A stretch of DNA of 64,000 nucleotides from Helicobacter turcicus (lineage in GTDB: Bacteria; Campylobacterota; Campylobacteria; Campylobacterales; Helicobacteraceae): positions 1 to 64,000 of the forward strand of contig NZ_JAIGYQ010000012.1 in the NCBI RefSeq assembly GCF_019711685.1, read 5' to 3'. Of the stretch, positions 18,547 to 29,207 are shown in pieces. The translations under genes were made by a program, and so were the position numbers. The notes under the pieces are model-generated. The model saw only the letters and a program-made list of their open reading frames with translations. It was not told where the DNA came from and did not search any database. Position 1 is the stretch's first letter. The number at the start of each line of letters is the position of its first letter.

Positions 18547-19821
18547 ATGAGTGTTGCATTTTTGTTAATTGTTTTATTTGGATTATTGTTACTTGGCGTT
18601 CCTGTGGCGATTTCGCTAGGGGTGAGCGCTGTTTTGACGATGTTATTATTTAGCTCTTATGATGTCATGGCTGTGCCAGAGATTATGCTAAATGGCTTAA
18701 AACCAGCATTGATGGCGATTCCAATGTTTATTCTAGCAGGTTCTTTAATGAGTAAAGGAAGCTCGGCAAATAGAATTGTAGAATTTGCAAAAAGTCTTGT
18801 TGGGCATTTGCCCGGTGGTTTGCCAATGAGTGCTATCCTAGCGTGTATTATTTTTGCTGCAGTAAGTGGGAGCTCACCAGCGACGGTTGTTGCAATTGGT
18901 TCAGTGATGTTTGTAGCATTAAAAGAAGCAGGATATCCTAAGAGCTATTCTGTAGGAGCAATCACATCAGCAGGAAGTCTTGGAATCTTGATTCCACCTT
19001 CTGTTGTGATGATTGTCTATGGAGTAACTGCGGAAGTCTCTATTGAAAAACTTTTTGTTGCAGGGGTTGTTCCGGGGCTATTAGTTGGTGGCATGATGAT
19101 GCTTTATGCCTATTTTGGAGCGAAACGTTTAGGATTTAAAGCAACAAAGCCGGCAAGTCTTAAGACAAGGTGGCTAAAGTTTAAAGAAGCATTTTGGGCG
19201 CTTTTGATTGTTTTTGTGGTCATTGGCGGAATCTATGCTGGGATTTTTACTGCAACAGAGGCTGCTGGGATTAGTGCCGTGTATGCTTTTATTGTGTCGC
19301 TTTTTGTGTATAAGGATATCAAGTTTAAAGATTTGTATGTGGTATTTTTAGATGCGGCGATTACAACAGCAATGATTTTCTTTATCATCGGTTTTGCAGT
19401 CGTGTTTGCGCATTTTTTAACCGGAGAGCGGATTCCACATGCGATTGCGGAATATCTTGTGAATATGCAGATGAGTTGGTGGATGTTCCTAATTTTTGTA
19501 AATATTGCGCTATTTATTATGGGGCAGTTTATGGAGCCTAGCTCAGTGGTAATGATTATGACACCATTGCTTTTGCCAATTGCTTTGAAACTTGGGATTG
19601 ACCCTATTCATTTTGGGATTGTGATGATTGTGAATATGGAGCTTGGAATGCTAACGCCACCTGTTGGGTTAAATCTCTTCGTAGCTAGCTCACTAACAGG
19701 ACTTAGTTTAAAAGATATTACGCTCTCTATTATTCCTTGGCTTTGTGTATTATTAATTGGGCTTGGGTTAATCACATATATTCCAGAGATTTCACTTTGG
19801 TTGCCTAGTCTGCTAGGATAA
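18547..19821 (+). CDS. dctM: TRAP transporter large permease subunit, DctM
   Basis: 424 residues, twelve-helix DctM topology. Seen: the early PVAISLGVSA, LMAIPMFILAG, SGSSPATVVAIGS, the AGSLGILIPPS loop and the late LGMLTPPVGLNLFVAS motif, both characteristic of the Na+/substrate sites. It drives Na+-coupled uptake. The operon ends here or continues into ccdA eight bases later. Confidence 0.94.
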   Translation: MSVAFLLIVLFGLLLLGVPVAISLGVSAVLTMLLFSSYDVMAVPEIMLNGLKPALMAIPMFILAGSLMSKGSSANRIVEFAKSLVGHLPGGLPMSAILACIIFAAVSGSSPATVVAIGSVMFVALKEAGYPKSYSVGAITSAGSLGILIPPSVVMIVYGVTAEVSIEKLFVAGVVPGLLVGGMMMLYAYFGAKRLGFKATKPASLKTRWLKFKEAFWALLIVFVVIGGIYAGIFTATEAAGISAVYAFIVSLFVYKDIKFKDLYVVFLDAAITTAMIFFIIGFAVVFAHFLTGERIPHAIAEYLVNMQMSWWMFLIFVNIALFIMGQFMEPSSVVMIMTPLLLPIALKLGIDPIHFGIVMIVNMELGMLTPPVGLNLFVASSLTGLSLKDITLSIIPWLCVLLIGLGLITYIPEISLWLPSLLG

Positions 19822-19828
19822 TAAGCAC

Positions 19829-20572
19829 ATGGAAGAATCACTACTTGGAATTTTTGAGAATGCCCCGCATTTGATAAGTTTTCTTGCAGGGATTCTAACT
19901 TTTATTAGTCCTTGCGTGCTTCCCCTTATTCCTGCATATTTTTCTTATATTTCTGAAATTTCTTTAGATGAATTAAAAAATACTGGGGTGTTGGATTTAA
20001 AAAAGCGTTTTAGAATTTTAAGAGGCGCACTATTTTTTGTATTTGGGCTTGGGCTTGTGTTTGTTCTCCTTGGTGTAGTGGCTGCTAGAATTTTAAATGG
20101 TGGAATCTTATTAAGTCCGGTTTTGCGTTATTTTGCTGGAGGAGTGTTGGTTGTCTTTGGGTTGCATACACTTGGGGTGATTAGGATTCCATTTTTGAAT
20201 TACCAAAAAACATTGCGCACTAGCGGAAACTTTGGAGTCTTAAGAGATTTTCTAACGCCCTTTTTGCTTGGCGTTAGTTTCTCTCTTGGTTGGACGCCTT
20301 GCGTAGGTCCGATTTTGGCAAGTATTATTGCGCTTGCTAGCTTAGATGAACAAAGCGGAATCACATTACTTGTAATTTACACACTTGGATTAACACTTCC
20401 TTTTTTACTCTGTGCGTTACTTATTGGCTATGCGTTTAGTTTCTTGGAGGGAATCAAGCGCTATTTTAAAATTATTGAGTGGTGTGCTGGAGTCTTACTA
20501 ATTAGCATTGGAATTCTAGTTGCAAGTGGTGGAATGAGTGTTGTTTCGGCGTATTTAGTAAAGGTTTTATAA
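19829..20572 (+). CDS. ccdA: Cytochrome c biogenesis / thiol-disulfide transport protein CcdA (DsbD family)
   Basis: 247 residues, six membrane helices. The two conserved Cys-Pro motifs are present: TFISPCVLPLIPAYFSY in helix 1 and SLGWTPCVGPILAS in helix 4. CcdA moves electrons from cytoplasmic thioredoxin to periplasmic apocytochrome c reductants. It may be co-transcribed with pseH, two bases downstream. Confidence 0.93.
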   Translation: MEESLLGIFENAPHLISFLAGILTFISPCVLPLIPAYFSYISEISLDELKNTGVLDLKKRFRILRGALFFVFGLGLVFVLLGVVAARILNGGILLSPVLRYFAGGVLVVFGLHTLGVIRIPFLNYQKTLRTSGNFGVLRDFLTPFLLGVSFSLGWTPCVGPILASIIALASLDEQSGITLLVIYTLGLTLPFLLCALLIGYAFSFLEGIKRYFKIIEWCAGVLLISIGILVASGGMSVVSAYLVKVL

Positions 20573-20574
20573 GG

Positions 20575-21039
20575 ATGCAATTGAAGCTTAAAAACTTTGC
20601 ACAATTAAACGTTAAAGAGGGTGCGCTTGTGCTAGAGTGGCGTAATCATGCAAGTGTAGCAGCTTTTATGAAGCAAAAAAACATTACAAAAACAGAGCAT
20701 TTAAATTTCATGGAATCTCTAAAACATGATACTTCAAAAGAGTATTTTTTGGTTTTTGCAAATGCGATTCCAATTGGAGTGATTGATTTTATTGAGATTG
20801 TGCGTGGATTTTCTTGTGAGTTTGGAATCTACCAAAGCCCATTTTTAAAAGGTTATGGAGAGATTCTGATGCAAAAAGTTCTAGATTACGCATTTAATGT
20901 GCTGAAGGTTAAGGAGTTGCGTGCGTGTGCATTTAATGCGAATACAAAAGCAATTGATTTGTATTTGCGCTTTGGATTTGAGATTACAAAAAGAGATGCA
21001 AGAATGTGCTATTTTAACCGCGGAGATGAGGCAAAATAG
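20575..21039 (+). CDS. pseH: PseH-like N-acetyltransferase for pseudaminic acid synthesis
   Basis: 154 residues, GNAT fold. The N-terminal pattern LKNFAQLN, VLEWRNH, and the YFLVFANAIPIGVIDF and CEFGIYQSPFLKGYGEILM segments closely follow the C. jejuni and H. pylori PseH acetyltransferases as I recall them. PseH acetylates the 4-amino sugar nucleotide on the way to pseudaminic acid, which decorates flagellin; flaA is in this window. The other pse genes are not here. RBS: AAGG before the start. Confidence 0.8.
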   Translation: MQLKLKNFAQLNVKEGALVLEWRNHASVAAFMKQKNITKTEHLNFMESLKHDTSKEYFLVFANAIPIGVIDFIEIVRGFSCEFGIYQSPFLKGYGEILMQKVLDYAFNVLKVKELRACAFNANTKAIDLYLRFGFEITKRDARMCYFNRGDEAK

Positions 21040-21094
21040 CTCTTTTGCATTAAGGTCGCAATTTGCTAAAAATGGAAACCTCTTTTAAAACGTG

Positions 21095-21628
21095 TTAATA
21101 TTTTTCACACTTCCTAAACATTTCTTCAAATGCGGTGTGTGATTGTTTTATGAGTTTAGTATCTTTTAAAATTAAAAGCGTTTCATAATTTGTCTCAAAC
21201 GCGCTTTTAGACCAGTTCGCCGACCCTAGCACGAGGCGCTTATTATCACTAATTGCCATTTTAATGTGCATTAAGCCATTGTATTTGCCATTTCTTGAGC
21301 GCTCCCCCTCTAAAAGGCAAGTTTTTATATTATTGAGCTTTGCGAGATAACCAATGGTGGATTTATTAGGGTCTTTATTGCTTTTTTTGTCATAGATAAT
21401 GCGCACTTTTACGCCTTTTCTTGCGGTATCTCGGATTGCTTTACTAATCTCGCGATTTGTAAAACTATAAATGGCAATATCTAGTGTGTTTTGTGTGTTT
21501 TTGATTGTGTGCAAGAGTGCATTTAGTGCTTTGTCCTGTTCTTTTGGCATAAAATACAAATCGTTTGCAACTAGACTACTAAAACACAATGCGCTTAAAT
21601 AAAAGAGAGTTAAAACTTTTTTAAACAT
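21095..21628 (-). CDS. nucT: Phospholipase D-type nuclease NucT
   Basis: 177 residues from the ATG behind AAGGA; an upstream in-frame ATG at 21706 would add an unlikely extra hydrophobic lead. It has a signal or anchor helix (KKVLTLFYLSALCFSSLVA) followed by one PLD domain with LMHIKMAI (H-x-K) and LVLGSANWSKSAFETNYE. The single HKD motif implies a homodimer, like Nuc. In H. pylori NucT is a surface/periplasmic nuclease that releases purines from host DNA. It stands head-to-head with the acidic-protein gene, an order I recall from HP0323-HP0321. Confidence 0.9.
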   Translation of the reverse strand: MFKKVLTLFYLSALCFSSLVANDLYFMPKEQDKALNALLHTIKNTQNTLDIAIYSFTNREISKAIRDTARKGVKVRIIYDKKSNKDPNKSTIGYLAKLNNIKTCLLEGERSRNGKYNGLMHIKMAISDNKRLVLGSANWSKSAFETNYETLLILKDTKLIKQSHTAFEEMFRKCEKY

Positions 21629-21708
21629 TAAAATCCTTCCAAAAATTAAGATACAAATTGTTAAAATTGTAGCAATTCTTTGATTAAGCCAAGAGAAATG
21701 GAGCATTT

Positions 21709-23430
21709 ATGAAATTATATCTCATCAACAAAAATCCGATTATTAATAAACTCGTAGCCTTAAGCGCTTCTAAGCTTAGTGTGGAAATGGTGGAATCTCA
21801 AGAAATAGATACTAGCATTAGTGCAGAGCTTGTATTAATAGATGATGAATGTTTTGATGTGGAGAGTTTTACGTCTTATAAGGCGGAACATACAACAGCA
21901 AAAATGATTCTATTCTACTCTAAGGCAACAGAACGCATTGATGGTTTTGATACTTATATCCAAAAGCCTTTTTTACCCACAGATTTAGTGAATACTTTAA
22001 GCGAGATTTCAGGCATTAGCGTGGAAGACACTTCTAAAAAGGGCGTAGAGAGTGATATTTTAGAGCTTGAGAGCAATGATGATTTAGGTAAATTAAATTT
22101 AGACGATGCGTTAGATTTTTCTAATTTAGAGGATTTAAATTTGGATAAAAAGCTAGACGATGATGGCGATACGCAACTTGATTTTGGTGGTGATGATGGG
22201 CTAGAAGGACTTGAAGACAATGCGAAATTTGCTAAAACAGAAGATACACTAGATTCACTAGGAGATGAGGGGAAGAGTGAAGATTTGCAGGTGCTAGACA
22301 AAGATGATGTAGATACAATCAAGGATTTGCTGGATGATTCTAAGGAAGCTGTTGCAGAGGATTCTTCACTTGACTTTGATTTGGATAAAGAACTTGAAGG
22401 AATCACAGATAGCACGGAGGAAGAAGGCATAGAGTTAGCATCTAGCAAGACGGATAATGTAGAGCAAGAGCTAGAAACTGCCGAACAAAAAGAGGAGAGT
22501 CAAGAAGCTACACTAGAAGCAATGGAAGGGTTTGATAATGTAGCAGATTCCACAGATTCCGCTTTGGATACAGAAAATAACTTTGATTTTAATTTAGATG
22601 ATATTGCGAGTTTAGATTCTAATGTTGCAGAATCTCAAAGTGAGGAAACTTCGGAAAATGCGGAATTTAAAAGTGAGGAATCCAAAAGCACAGAAGCAGC
22701 AGAGTCTGAAAATGCGGATTTTGAACTTGATTTAGAGGATTTAAATAAGGAATCTAATCTAGAAGATTCCACTAATAAAGCAAATGCAGAGAGTGATGTT
22801 GCAAATGATGATTTAGCAGAGTTTGATTTAGAGAACTTTAACTTAGAGGATACAAACAAAGAGGAAAATATAGAATCTAACATAGAGGCAACAAATGAAA
22901 CTTTAGAAAACGAAGCACAAGATGAAGGAACAGATGAAGCGATTTTAGAAATGCAAAATGGAGAATCTGAAACCTCAAAAGATGTGGGATTAGAAACAGA
23001 TTCTACAACGGATTTTGGCGAGAATTTAGATTTGGGGGCGGATTTAGAGATAGAACCTAAAATGGATTCTCAAATAGAATCTAAAGCAGAGCTAGAAATA
23101 GATCCAGAAGTAGAATTAGAAGAGCCAAAAGTGGAATTAAAAACAGATTCTACAACTTCAACAAATGGAAGCGATGATTTTGATACGTTAAGTCTTGAAG
23201 AGATGGGAGAGGCTCTAGGTGAGCCGATTCAAAAAGAACCAATCCCAACACCAATCGTTACAAAAGATACACCAGCTCAAGAAATGCAACTTCCAAGCAG
23301 TATTCAAGCAAATTCATTAGAATCGCTAATTGGCGCACTTCAAACCCTTCAAACACAAACTTTAAAAGAGCTTTTAAGTGGTGCTACGATTAATATTAAC
23401 ATTCAGTTTCCCAAAAAAGATGATAAATAA
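21709..23430 (+). CDS. Highly acidic protein with N-terminal receiver-like domain
   Basis: 573 residues. Residues 1-105 look like a response-regulator receiver fold: LVLIDDE after strand 3, ILFYSKA at the switch strand, and YIQKPFLPTDLV at the conserved Lys-Pro site. From about 110 to 510 the chain is low-complexity and dominated by E, D, S, T and N, with D-L-x-N-L-like repeats. A conserved short tail follows (NSLESLIGALQTLQTQTLKELL, ending in ININIQF). It corresponds to the poly-E-rich protein that precedes gmk in H. pylori (HP0322) and C. jejuni (Cj1178c). Function unknown. It overlaps gmk by one base. Confidence 0.8.
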   Translation: MKLYLINKNPIINKLVALSASKLSVEMVESQEIDTSISAELVLIDDECFDVESFTSYKAEHTTAKMILFYSKATERIDGFDTYIQKPFLPTDLVNTLSEISGISVEDTSKKGVESDILELESNDDLGKLNLDDALDFSNLEDLNLDKKLDDDGDTQLDFGGDDGLEGLEDNAKFAKTEDTLDSLGDEGKSEDLQVLDKDDVDTIKDLLDDSKEAVAEDSSLDFDLDKELEGITDSTEEEGIELASSKTDNVEQELETAEQKEESQEATLEAMEGFDNVADSTDSALDTENNFDFNLDDIASLDSNVAESQSEETSENAEFKSEESKSTEAAESENADFELDLEDLNKESNLEDSTNKANAESDVANDDLAEFDLENFNLEDTNKEENIESNIEATNETLENEAQDEGTDEAILEMQNGESETSKDVGLETDSTTDFGENLDLGADLEIEPKMDSQIESKAELEIDPEVELEEPKVELKTDSTTSTNGSDDFDTLSLEEMGEALGEPIQKEPIPTPIVTKDTPAQEMQLPSSIQANSLESLIGALQTLQTQTLKELLSGATININIQFPKKDDK

Positions 23431-24044
23431 TGAAACTAAAAGGAGCAATTCTTATTTTATCTGGACCTAGTGGTGCTGGTAAAAGCTCGTTGTATAAACG
23501 GCTTGCACAAGAATTCCCTGACCATTACTTCTCTATTTCCTCTACAACGCGTCAAAAGCGTGAGGGTGAGATTGATGGTGTGCATTATAATTTCATCTCC
23601 AAAGAGGATTTTGAAGCTGGGGTTAATAAGGGTGAGTTTTTAGAGTGGGCAAAGGTGCATGATAATTATTATGGCACTTCTAAGGCACAAGTAATTAATG
23701 CACTAGAAGAAGATAAACTTGTTGTTTTTGATATTGATGTGCAAGGGCAGGCAAATCTCAAGCAAACTTTTCCGCGCCATACGACAAGTGTTTTTATTAC
23801 AACGCCAAATAGGAATATTTTACAAGAGCGGTTAGGTGGGCGTGGGAGCGATATGAACAATGTGATTCAAAAACGTTTAGAAAATGCGCTTGATGAGGTG
23901 CGAAGTTTAGCAAATTACGACTATCTTATTATTAATGAAAATTTAGAGGAAGCCGCAAGTAAGTTATTGTGTATTGCAAGGAGTGCATTTTGTAAGGTTT
24001 CTCTTTATGAAATGGAATCCTTTTTGCAAAATTGGAAAAAATAA
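23430..24044 (+). CDS. gmk: Guanylate kinase
   Basis: 204 residues. P-loop LSGPSGAGKSSLYKRL, the GMP-binding STTRQKREGEIDGVHYNF segment, and VVFDIDVQGQANLK. It converts GMP to GDP. The start overlaps the acidic-protein stop (TAATG), so the two are translationally coupled. Confidence 0.97.
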   Translation: MKLKGAILILSGPSGAGKSSLYKRLAQEFPDHYFSISSTTRQKREGEIDGVHYNFISKEDFEAGVNKGEFLEWAKVHDNYYGTSKAQVINALEEDKLVVFDIDVQGQANLKQTFPRHTTSVFITTPNRNILQERLGGRGSDMNNVIQKRLENALDEVRSLANYDYLIINENLEEAASKLLCIARSAFCKVSLYEMESFLQNWKK

Positions 24045-24116
24045 ATATTTTCTATTAAGATTAAGTCATAAAACGCTAGAATTACCAAATTTTTTAACCC
24101 AAATTAGAGAGACTCT

Positions 24117-27100
24117 ATGCCAAAACGAAATGACATTCATACAATCTTATTAATCGGTTCTGGTCCCATTGTGATTGGGCAAGCTTGCGAGTTTGACTAT
24201 TCTGGAACACAAGCTGCAAAGACTTTAAAAGAGCTTGGTTACAAGGTTGTTTTAATTAACTCTAATCCTGCAACTATTATGACAGACCCAGAATTTGCCG
24301 ATAGAACTTATATTGAGCCTATTACTGAAGAGATTATTGCAGATATTATACAAAAAGAGAGAGTTGATGCAATTTTGCCCACAATGGGCGGACAAACGGC
24401 GCTAAATATTGCGATGAGTCTATTTGAGAAAGGAATGCTTGAGGGAGTGAAATTCCTTGGCGCAAAGCCTGAAGCAATTAAAAAAGGTGAGGATAGACAG
24501 GCTTTTAAAGAAGCAATGTTAAAAATCGGTATGGATTTGCCAAAGTCACGTTATGCTTACACGCTTGAGGAAGCTCTTCAAGCGGCAAAAGAAATCGGCT
24601 TTCCCTTAATTATCCGCGCAAGTTATACGTTAGCTGGAGGAGGAAGTGGTGTTGCGTATAATATTGATGAATTTAAGATGCTTGCTCAAAACGGCTTAGA
24701 AGTTAGTCCTATTAATGAAATTTTAATTGAAGAATCTTTGCTTGGTTGGAAAGAATACGAAATGGAGGTTATCCGCGATAAAGAGGATAATTGTATCATC
24801 GTGTGCAGTATTGAAAATCTTGATCCTATGGGTGTGCATACGGGGGATTCCATCACTATTGCACCAGCTTTGACACTAACAGATAAAGAATACCAAAGAA
24901 TGCGTGATGCCTCTTTTGCTATTTTGCGAGAAATTGGAGTGGATACGGGTGGTTCAAATGTGCAATTTGCGATAAATCCTAGCACAGGGAGAATGACGGT
25001 TATTGAAATGAATCCACGCGTTTCACGAAGTTCTGCTCTTGCTTCTAAAGCAACGGGCTATCCTATCGCTAAAGTTGCCACGCTTTTAGCGGTGGGTTTT
25101 AGTTTAGATGAGATCAAAAACGACATTACAGGGACACCTGCTAGTTTTGAGCCTAGTATTGATTATATTGTTACAAAGATTCCGCGCTTTACTTTTGAGA
25201 AGTTTCCACAAGCAGATTCTACACTTACAACTTCTATGAAATCTATTGGCGAAGTTATGGCAATTGGTGTAACCTTTAAAGAATCTTTACAAAAGGCACT
25301 TAATAGCCTTGAAACTGGAATCTTTGGATTTAATCCAGTTAGCACTGATTTAAGTGAAATTCAGCACGAAGTGCGTCGTCCAAATGCGCAAAGACTACTT
25401 TATGTAGCCGATGCTTTGCGTTGTGGCGTGAGTGTAGAGGAAGTGCAAAAATGGTGCAAGATTGATGCATATTTTTTAGGACAGATTGCGGAAATTATTG
25501 CTTTAGAGAAAGAAATTTCTTTTGAGAGGCTAAGTGATGCAGAATTTTTAAGAACATTAAAAGCAAATGGCTTTAGCGATAAAATGCTTGCCTTTTTGAT
25601 TAACAAAAACGAATTATTAGAGTTACGTGAAGAGGATATTTATGCGCTCCGAGAAAAAGTAGGTGTGCAACTTGCTTATAATGAAGTGGATACTTGTGCA
25701 GCAGAATTTGCAACAAAAACAACGTATTTATACTCCACGATTCCATTTGTTAGCACATTAGAGAATACAAATGCACAAACACAAGAGAATTCACGCAAAA
25801 AAGTGATGATTTTAGGCGGAGGACCAAACCGCATTGGACAAGGAATTGAGTTTGATTATTGCTGTGTGCATGCAAGCTTTGCTCTACGTGATATGGGCTA
25901 CACAAGCATTATGTATAACTGCAATCCAGAGACGGTTAGCACAGATTATGACACGAGTGATGTGTTATACTTTGAACCCATTACTTTCGAGAATGTACGC
26001 AGTGTGATTGAGAGAGAAAAACCTGATGGAATCATTGTGCATTTTGGTGGGCAGACACCTTTAAAACTTGCAAAAAAGCTTACAACTATTGGTGCAAAAA
26101 TCATTGGCACAAGTGCAAAAACCATTGATATTGCTGAAGATAGAGAAAAATTTGCAAAGTTTGTAGAAGAAAATGGACTTTTGCAGCCTCAAAATGGCAC
26201 AGCTTACACAAAAGAAGAAGCCATTTCTATTGCACAAAACATCGGCTTTCCAGTGCTTGTGCGCCCTAGCTATGTGCTTGGTGGGCGTGCAATGCGCATT
26301 GTGTATAATATCTTAGAATTACAAGAATATATGAGGGAAGCAGTTAGCGTGAGCGAGGATTCTCCGGTGTTGATTGATAAGTTTTTAAATAATGCTATTG
26401 AGCTTGATGTAGATATTATTTGTGATGGCAAAGATGTGTATATTGCAGGAATTATGCAGCATATTGAAGAGGCTGGAATCCATAGCGGAGATTCTGCTTG
26501 CTCACTGCCAACAATTAGTATTTCTACACAAAAGATTAAAGAGATTGAAGAGACAACTGCAAAAATTGCTAGAAATCTAGGTGTTGTTGGGCTTATGAAT
26601 ACGCAATATGCGATTTTTGAGGAGACGTTATATCTTATTGAAGTTAATCCTCGTGCAAGCCGCACTGTGCCATTTGTGAGTAAGGCAACTGGAATCCCTC
26701 TAGCAAAAGTTGCAACAGATGTCATGGTTAATCGCAACTTGAAATCTGCACTAGAACGTTATGATACTTTTAAAAAGGTGGAATTCCAAAATGGGCTTTA
26801 TAAACCAAAGACATTAAAGCATATTGCAGTAAAAGAATCCGTATTTCCATTTGATAAGCTAAATGGTGCAGTTATGCTTTTGGGTCCTGAAATGCGTTCA
26901 ACCGGTGAAGTTATGGGGATTAGCGAAAGCTTTGGGTTAAGTTTTGCAAAAAGCCAAATGGCATGTAAAAATGCCTTGCCAACAAGTGGCAAAGTTTTTA
27001 TGTCTTTGCGTAGTTTAGACAAGCCACAAGCCGTAGAGCTTGCTAAAGATTTGCAATCCTCTGGGTTTAGTATTTGCGCAACAAAAGGCACAGCGGAGAT

Positions 27101-27383
27101 TTTAAATCAAAATGGAATTGCATGTGAGGAGGAATTAAAAATTAGTGAAGGGCGTCCAAATATCGGTGATAGGTTAGCAAATGGCGAGATTGCTCTAGCA
27201 ATTAATACAAGTGATGAGGCTTCTAGCAAAGATGACACAGATAAGATTCGCACACAAGTGTTGCGCAACAATGTTCCTTATTTTACGACTATTGAAGCAG
27301 CACGCGTGGCAGTGAGTGCGATTTGTGAGATAGGAAGCAAGAATCCAAATGTTGCTAAAGCAATTCAAGACTATCTTGCCTAA
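24117..27383 (+). CDS. carB: Carbamoyl-phosphate synthase large subunit
   Basis: 1088 residues, full length with two homologous ATP-grasp halves. Half one starts at [20 protein letters not shown], half two at [20 protein letters not shown]. Metal- and nucleotide-site segments [20 protein letters not shown] and [20 protein letters not shown] are both intact. The C-terminal MGS-like allosteric domain begins near [13 protein letters not shown]. It makes carbamoyl phosphate for arginine and pyrimidines. carA is not adjacent. It overlaps the next gene by one base. Confidence 0.98.
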   Translation: MPKRNDIHTILLIGSGPIVIGQACEFDYSGTQAAKTLKELGYKVVLINSNPATIMTDPEFADRTYIEPITEEIIADIIQKERVDAILPTMGGQTALNIAMSLFEKGMLEGVKFLGAKPEAIKKGEDRQAFKEAMLKIGMDLPKSRYAYTLEEALQAAKEIGFPLIIRASYTLAGGGSGVAYNIDEFKMLAQNGLEVSPINEILIEESLLGWKEYEMEVIRDKEDNCIIVCSIENLDPMGVHTGDSITIAPALTLTDKEYQRMRDASFAILREIGVDTGGSNVQFAINPSTGRMTVIEMNPRVSRSSALASKATGYPIAKVATLLAVGFSLDEIKNDITGTPASFEPSIDYIVTKIPRFTFEKFPQADSTLTTSMKSIGEVMAIGVTFKESLQKALNSLETGIFGFNPVSTDLSEIQHEVRRPNAQRLLYVADALRCGVSVEEVQKWCKIDAYFLGQIAEIIALEKEISFERLSDAEFLRTLKANGFSDKMLAFLINKNELLELREEDIYALREKVGVQLAYNEVDTCAAEFATKTTYLYSTIPFVSTLENTNAQTQENSRKKVMILGGGPNRIGQGIEFDYCCVHASFALRDMGYTSIMYNCNPETVSTDYDTSDVLYFEPITFENVRSVIEREKPDGIIVHFGGQTPLKLAKKLTTIGAKIIGTSAKTIDIAEDREKFAKFVEENGLLQPQNGTAYTKEEAISIAQNIGFPVLVRPSYVLGGRAMRIVYNILELQEYMREAVSVSEDSPVLIDKFLNNAIELDVDIICDGKDVYIAGIMQHIEEAGIHSGDSACSLPTISISTQKIKEIEETTAKIARNLGVVGLMNTQYAIFEETLYLIEVNPRASRTVPFVSKATGIPLAKVATDVMVNRNLKSALERYDTFKKVEFQNGLYKPKTLKHIAVKESVFPFDKLNGAVMLLGPEMRSTGEVMGISESFGLSFAKSQMACKNALPTSGKVFMSLRSLDKPQAVELAKDLQSSGFSICATKGTAEILNQNGIACEEELKISEGRPNIGDRLANGEIALAINTSDEASSKDDTDKIRTQVLRNNVPYFTTIEAARVAVSAICEIGSKNPNVAKAIQDYLA

Positions 27384-27856
27384 TGGAAGCACCAATTTTT
27401 CTTGCACAAAGTGATACGACAGCTGGGTTTTTGTGCGAGAATTTTAATGTGTTAAATCACATAAAAGGACGTAATGTAAAGCAAAATGTGCTTTTAACGC
27501 TAGAGAGTTTAGAGAAGTTAAAAAAACTTGTACGTGTTCCAAATGCGCATAAAAATAGGGTTAGACGTAGTCAAAAAAAGACTTTTGTTTATAAGGGTAG
27601 GAACGTTAAGGGCATAGAATCTCTAGCGATTCGTCTTGTGCCAAAAGGGATTAGAGAAAAAGTTGAACATAGCAACTTGTTAGCTTTTTTCCCCTTTTTG
27701 TATTCAAGTTCAGCAAATGCGCATAAAGCAGAGTTTGATTTAGATTTTGCGTTAGAAAAAGCAGATATTGTAGTGTTAGATTGGAGGTTTTTAAGCGCAC
27801 AAAAGCCTTCAAAGATGTATAAAATCGTTAATGCGAGGATAAGAAAAATAAGGTAA
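27383..27856 (+). CDS. Short Sua5/YciO/YrdC (TsaC-like) family protein
   Basis: 157 residues, started within the carB stop codon (TAATG). The opening IFLAQSDTTAGFLC resembles the YrdC-fold PTDTxYGL motif, and a basic stretch (KNRVRRSQKK) occupies the usual Lys/Arg substrate region. Known TsaC proteins make threonylcarbamoyl-AMP for t6A. This one is shorter and divergent, as in H. pylori HP0918, which also follows carB (from memory). A true TsaC role is uncertain. Confidence 0.65.
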   Translation: MEAPIFLAQSDTTAGFLCENFNVLNHIKGRNVKQNVLLTLESLEKLKKLVRVPNAHKNRVRRSQKKTFVYKGRNVKGIESLAIRLVPKGIREKVEHSNLLAFFPFLYSSSANAHKAEFDLDFALEKADIVVLDWRFLSAQKPSKMYKIVNARIRKIR

Positions 27857-27859
27857 ATA

Positions 27860-28324
27860 ATGAAAGTAACAGATATTTTGCAATCTTTTTTATTGGGTTT
27901 AATGTTGGTTTTTGTGTTGTTTTGTGTTTTTTGGGCAGCAATTTATGCTAGCTATATGCAGTATTATGGAATTAGAGAATTCTTTAATCCCTTTTTTAGT
28001 AATGTTTTTAATCCTGTGGCGTTTTTTATTTGTGTCGGGATTTTTGGTGTGGGGTTAGCACTTCCTTTTATTAATAATGTATTTAAGATTTTGTTTTTTG
28101 TGTTTTTAGCGGGTGCATTATTGTTATTTGTACCACCTTTTGGAAAAACAGCAGGAAGCATTTTTCTAGCTAAAGAACAGGTAATCACTGAGGAAGGTGA
28201 GCAAAAGAGAATCCAAAGCCTATATGAAAATTACCGCTATATTGTGTATCTAAGTGCGGATTCTGATGATTTTGAAACGCGCAAGAGGAATCTTGTCTAT
28301 CATGAAAAACCTATTGTAGAATAA
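27860..28324 (+). CDS. Small membrane protein, unknown function
   Basis: 154 residues with three hydrophobic segments (about 8-32, 50-68 and 74-92), then a charged cytoplasmic or periplasmic tail from about 105. No family recognised. It follows the YrdC-like gene after three bases and its 3' end overlaps the convergent metA by 14 bases. Base composition matches its neighbours. Confidence 0.7.
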   Translation: MKVTDILQSFLLGLMLVFVLFCVFWAAIYASYMQYYGIREFFNPFFSNVFNPVAFFICVGIFGVGLALPFINNVFKILFFVFLAGALLLFVPPFGKTAGSIFLAKEQVITEEGEQKRIQSLYENYRYIVYLSADSDDFETRKRNLVYHEKPIVE

Positions 28325-29198
28325 ATGGCGTGTCTTGATAGACAGAGAAATTTAGCCAGTTTGCAAACAACATGCTAGCACTTGAACGCCATGAAAAAAT
28401 GGGTTGTAGCTCCGCGTTATAGTAGTTTTTGGGCTTTGCAATCTCTAAGCCTTTATTTAAATCTCTCTTGTATTCTAAATCTAGTGTGTCTTTAGAATAT
28501 TCTGGATGCCCTAAAATGAAAAAATCTTTTTCATCTTTTAAAGCAGTGATTCCACTTTCTTTGCCCTCAAGTAAGATTTTTAAATGCTTATTAGCTCTAG
28601 TACGTGCTTCATCAATCCCAGAGTGTCTAGAATGTGGAATCTTAACAAGCTCATCAAGCCCATTTAAAATTAAATCCTGTTCCACCCAAAAATGCTCAAA
28701 TATACCAAAACATTTAGAATCTAAAGAAATTTTTGGAATATTATGAAAGTAATACAGCCCAGCCATTGCTCCCCAGCAAAGATACATTGTGCTTGTGCAA
28801 TGGGTTTTTAAAAAATCCATAATCCTAACAAGCTCTCCCCAATATTTTACTTCTTCAAATTCTAAATGCTCAATGGGCGCACCTGTAATAATTGCACCAT
28901 CAAATTTGCGCCCTTTAATCTCCTCAAAATTTACATAAAACCTATCTAAATGTGATTTTGGTGTGTTTTTTCCTGTATAACTAGTCGTTGTTAGTAGTGT
29001 AATATTTACTTGCAAAGGAGAGTTTGCAAGTAAAGATAGAATCTGATTTTCTGTTTGAATCTTTGTTGGCATTAGATTAAAAATTAGCACTTCTAATGGG
29101 CGAATATCCTGTGCTTTTGCGCGATTGCAACCCATAATAAAGGAGTGCTGTTTAAGCAATGCAAAAGCTGGAATGTCTTCTGGAATAATAAGCGGCAC
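28311..29198 (-). CDS. metA: Homoserine O-acetyltransferase (MetA family)
   Basis: 295 residues. MetA fold with the catalytic Cys in [13 protein letters not shown] (C141) and the His in [10 protein letters not shown]. At the acyl-CoA-specificity position the sequence is [10 protein letters not shown], a Glu (E110) where succinyl-using enzymes have Gly, which predicts acetyl-CoA use. That fits the partner gene metY, which uses O-acetylhomoserine. The gene follows metY after nine bases in a methionine operon. Confidence 0.92.
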   Translation of the reverse strand: MPLIIPEDIPAFALLKQHSFIMGCNRAKAQDIRPLEVLIFNLMPTKIQTENQILSLLANSPLQVNITLLTTTSYTGKNTPKSHLDRFYVNFEEIKGRKFDGAIITGAPIEHLEFEEVKYWGELVRIMDFLKTHCTSTMYLCWGAMAGLYYFHNIPKISLDSKCFGIFEHFWVEQDLILNGLDELVKIPHSRHSGIDEARTRANKHLKILLEGKESGITALKDEKDFFILGHPEYSKDTLDLEYKRDLNKGLEIAKPKNYYNAELQPIFSWRSSASMLFANWLNFSVYQDTPFILQ

Positions 29199-29207
29199 TT
29201 AAAATCC

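Noticed and set aside
21954-22448. 164-codon Ser-rich minus-strand frame
   Set aside because: Mirror of the Asp/Glu codons of the acidic protein gene; no start signal and no family.
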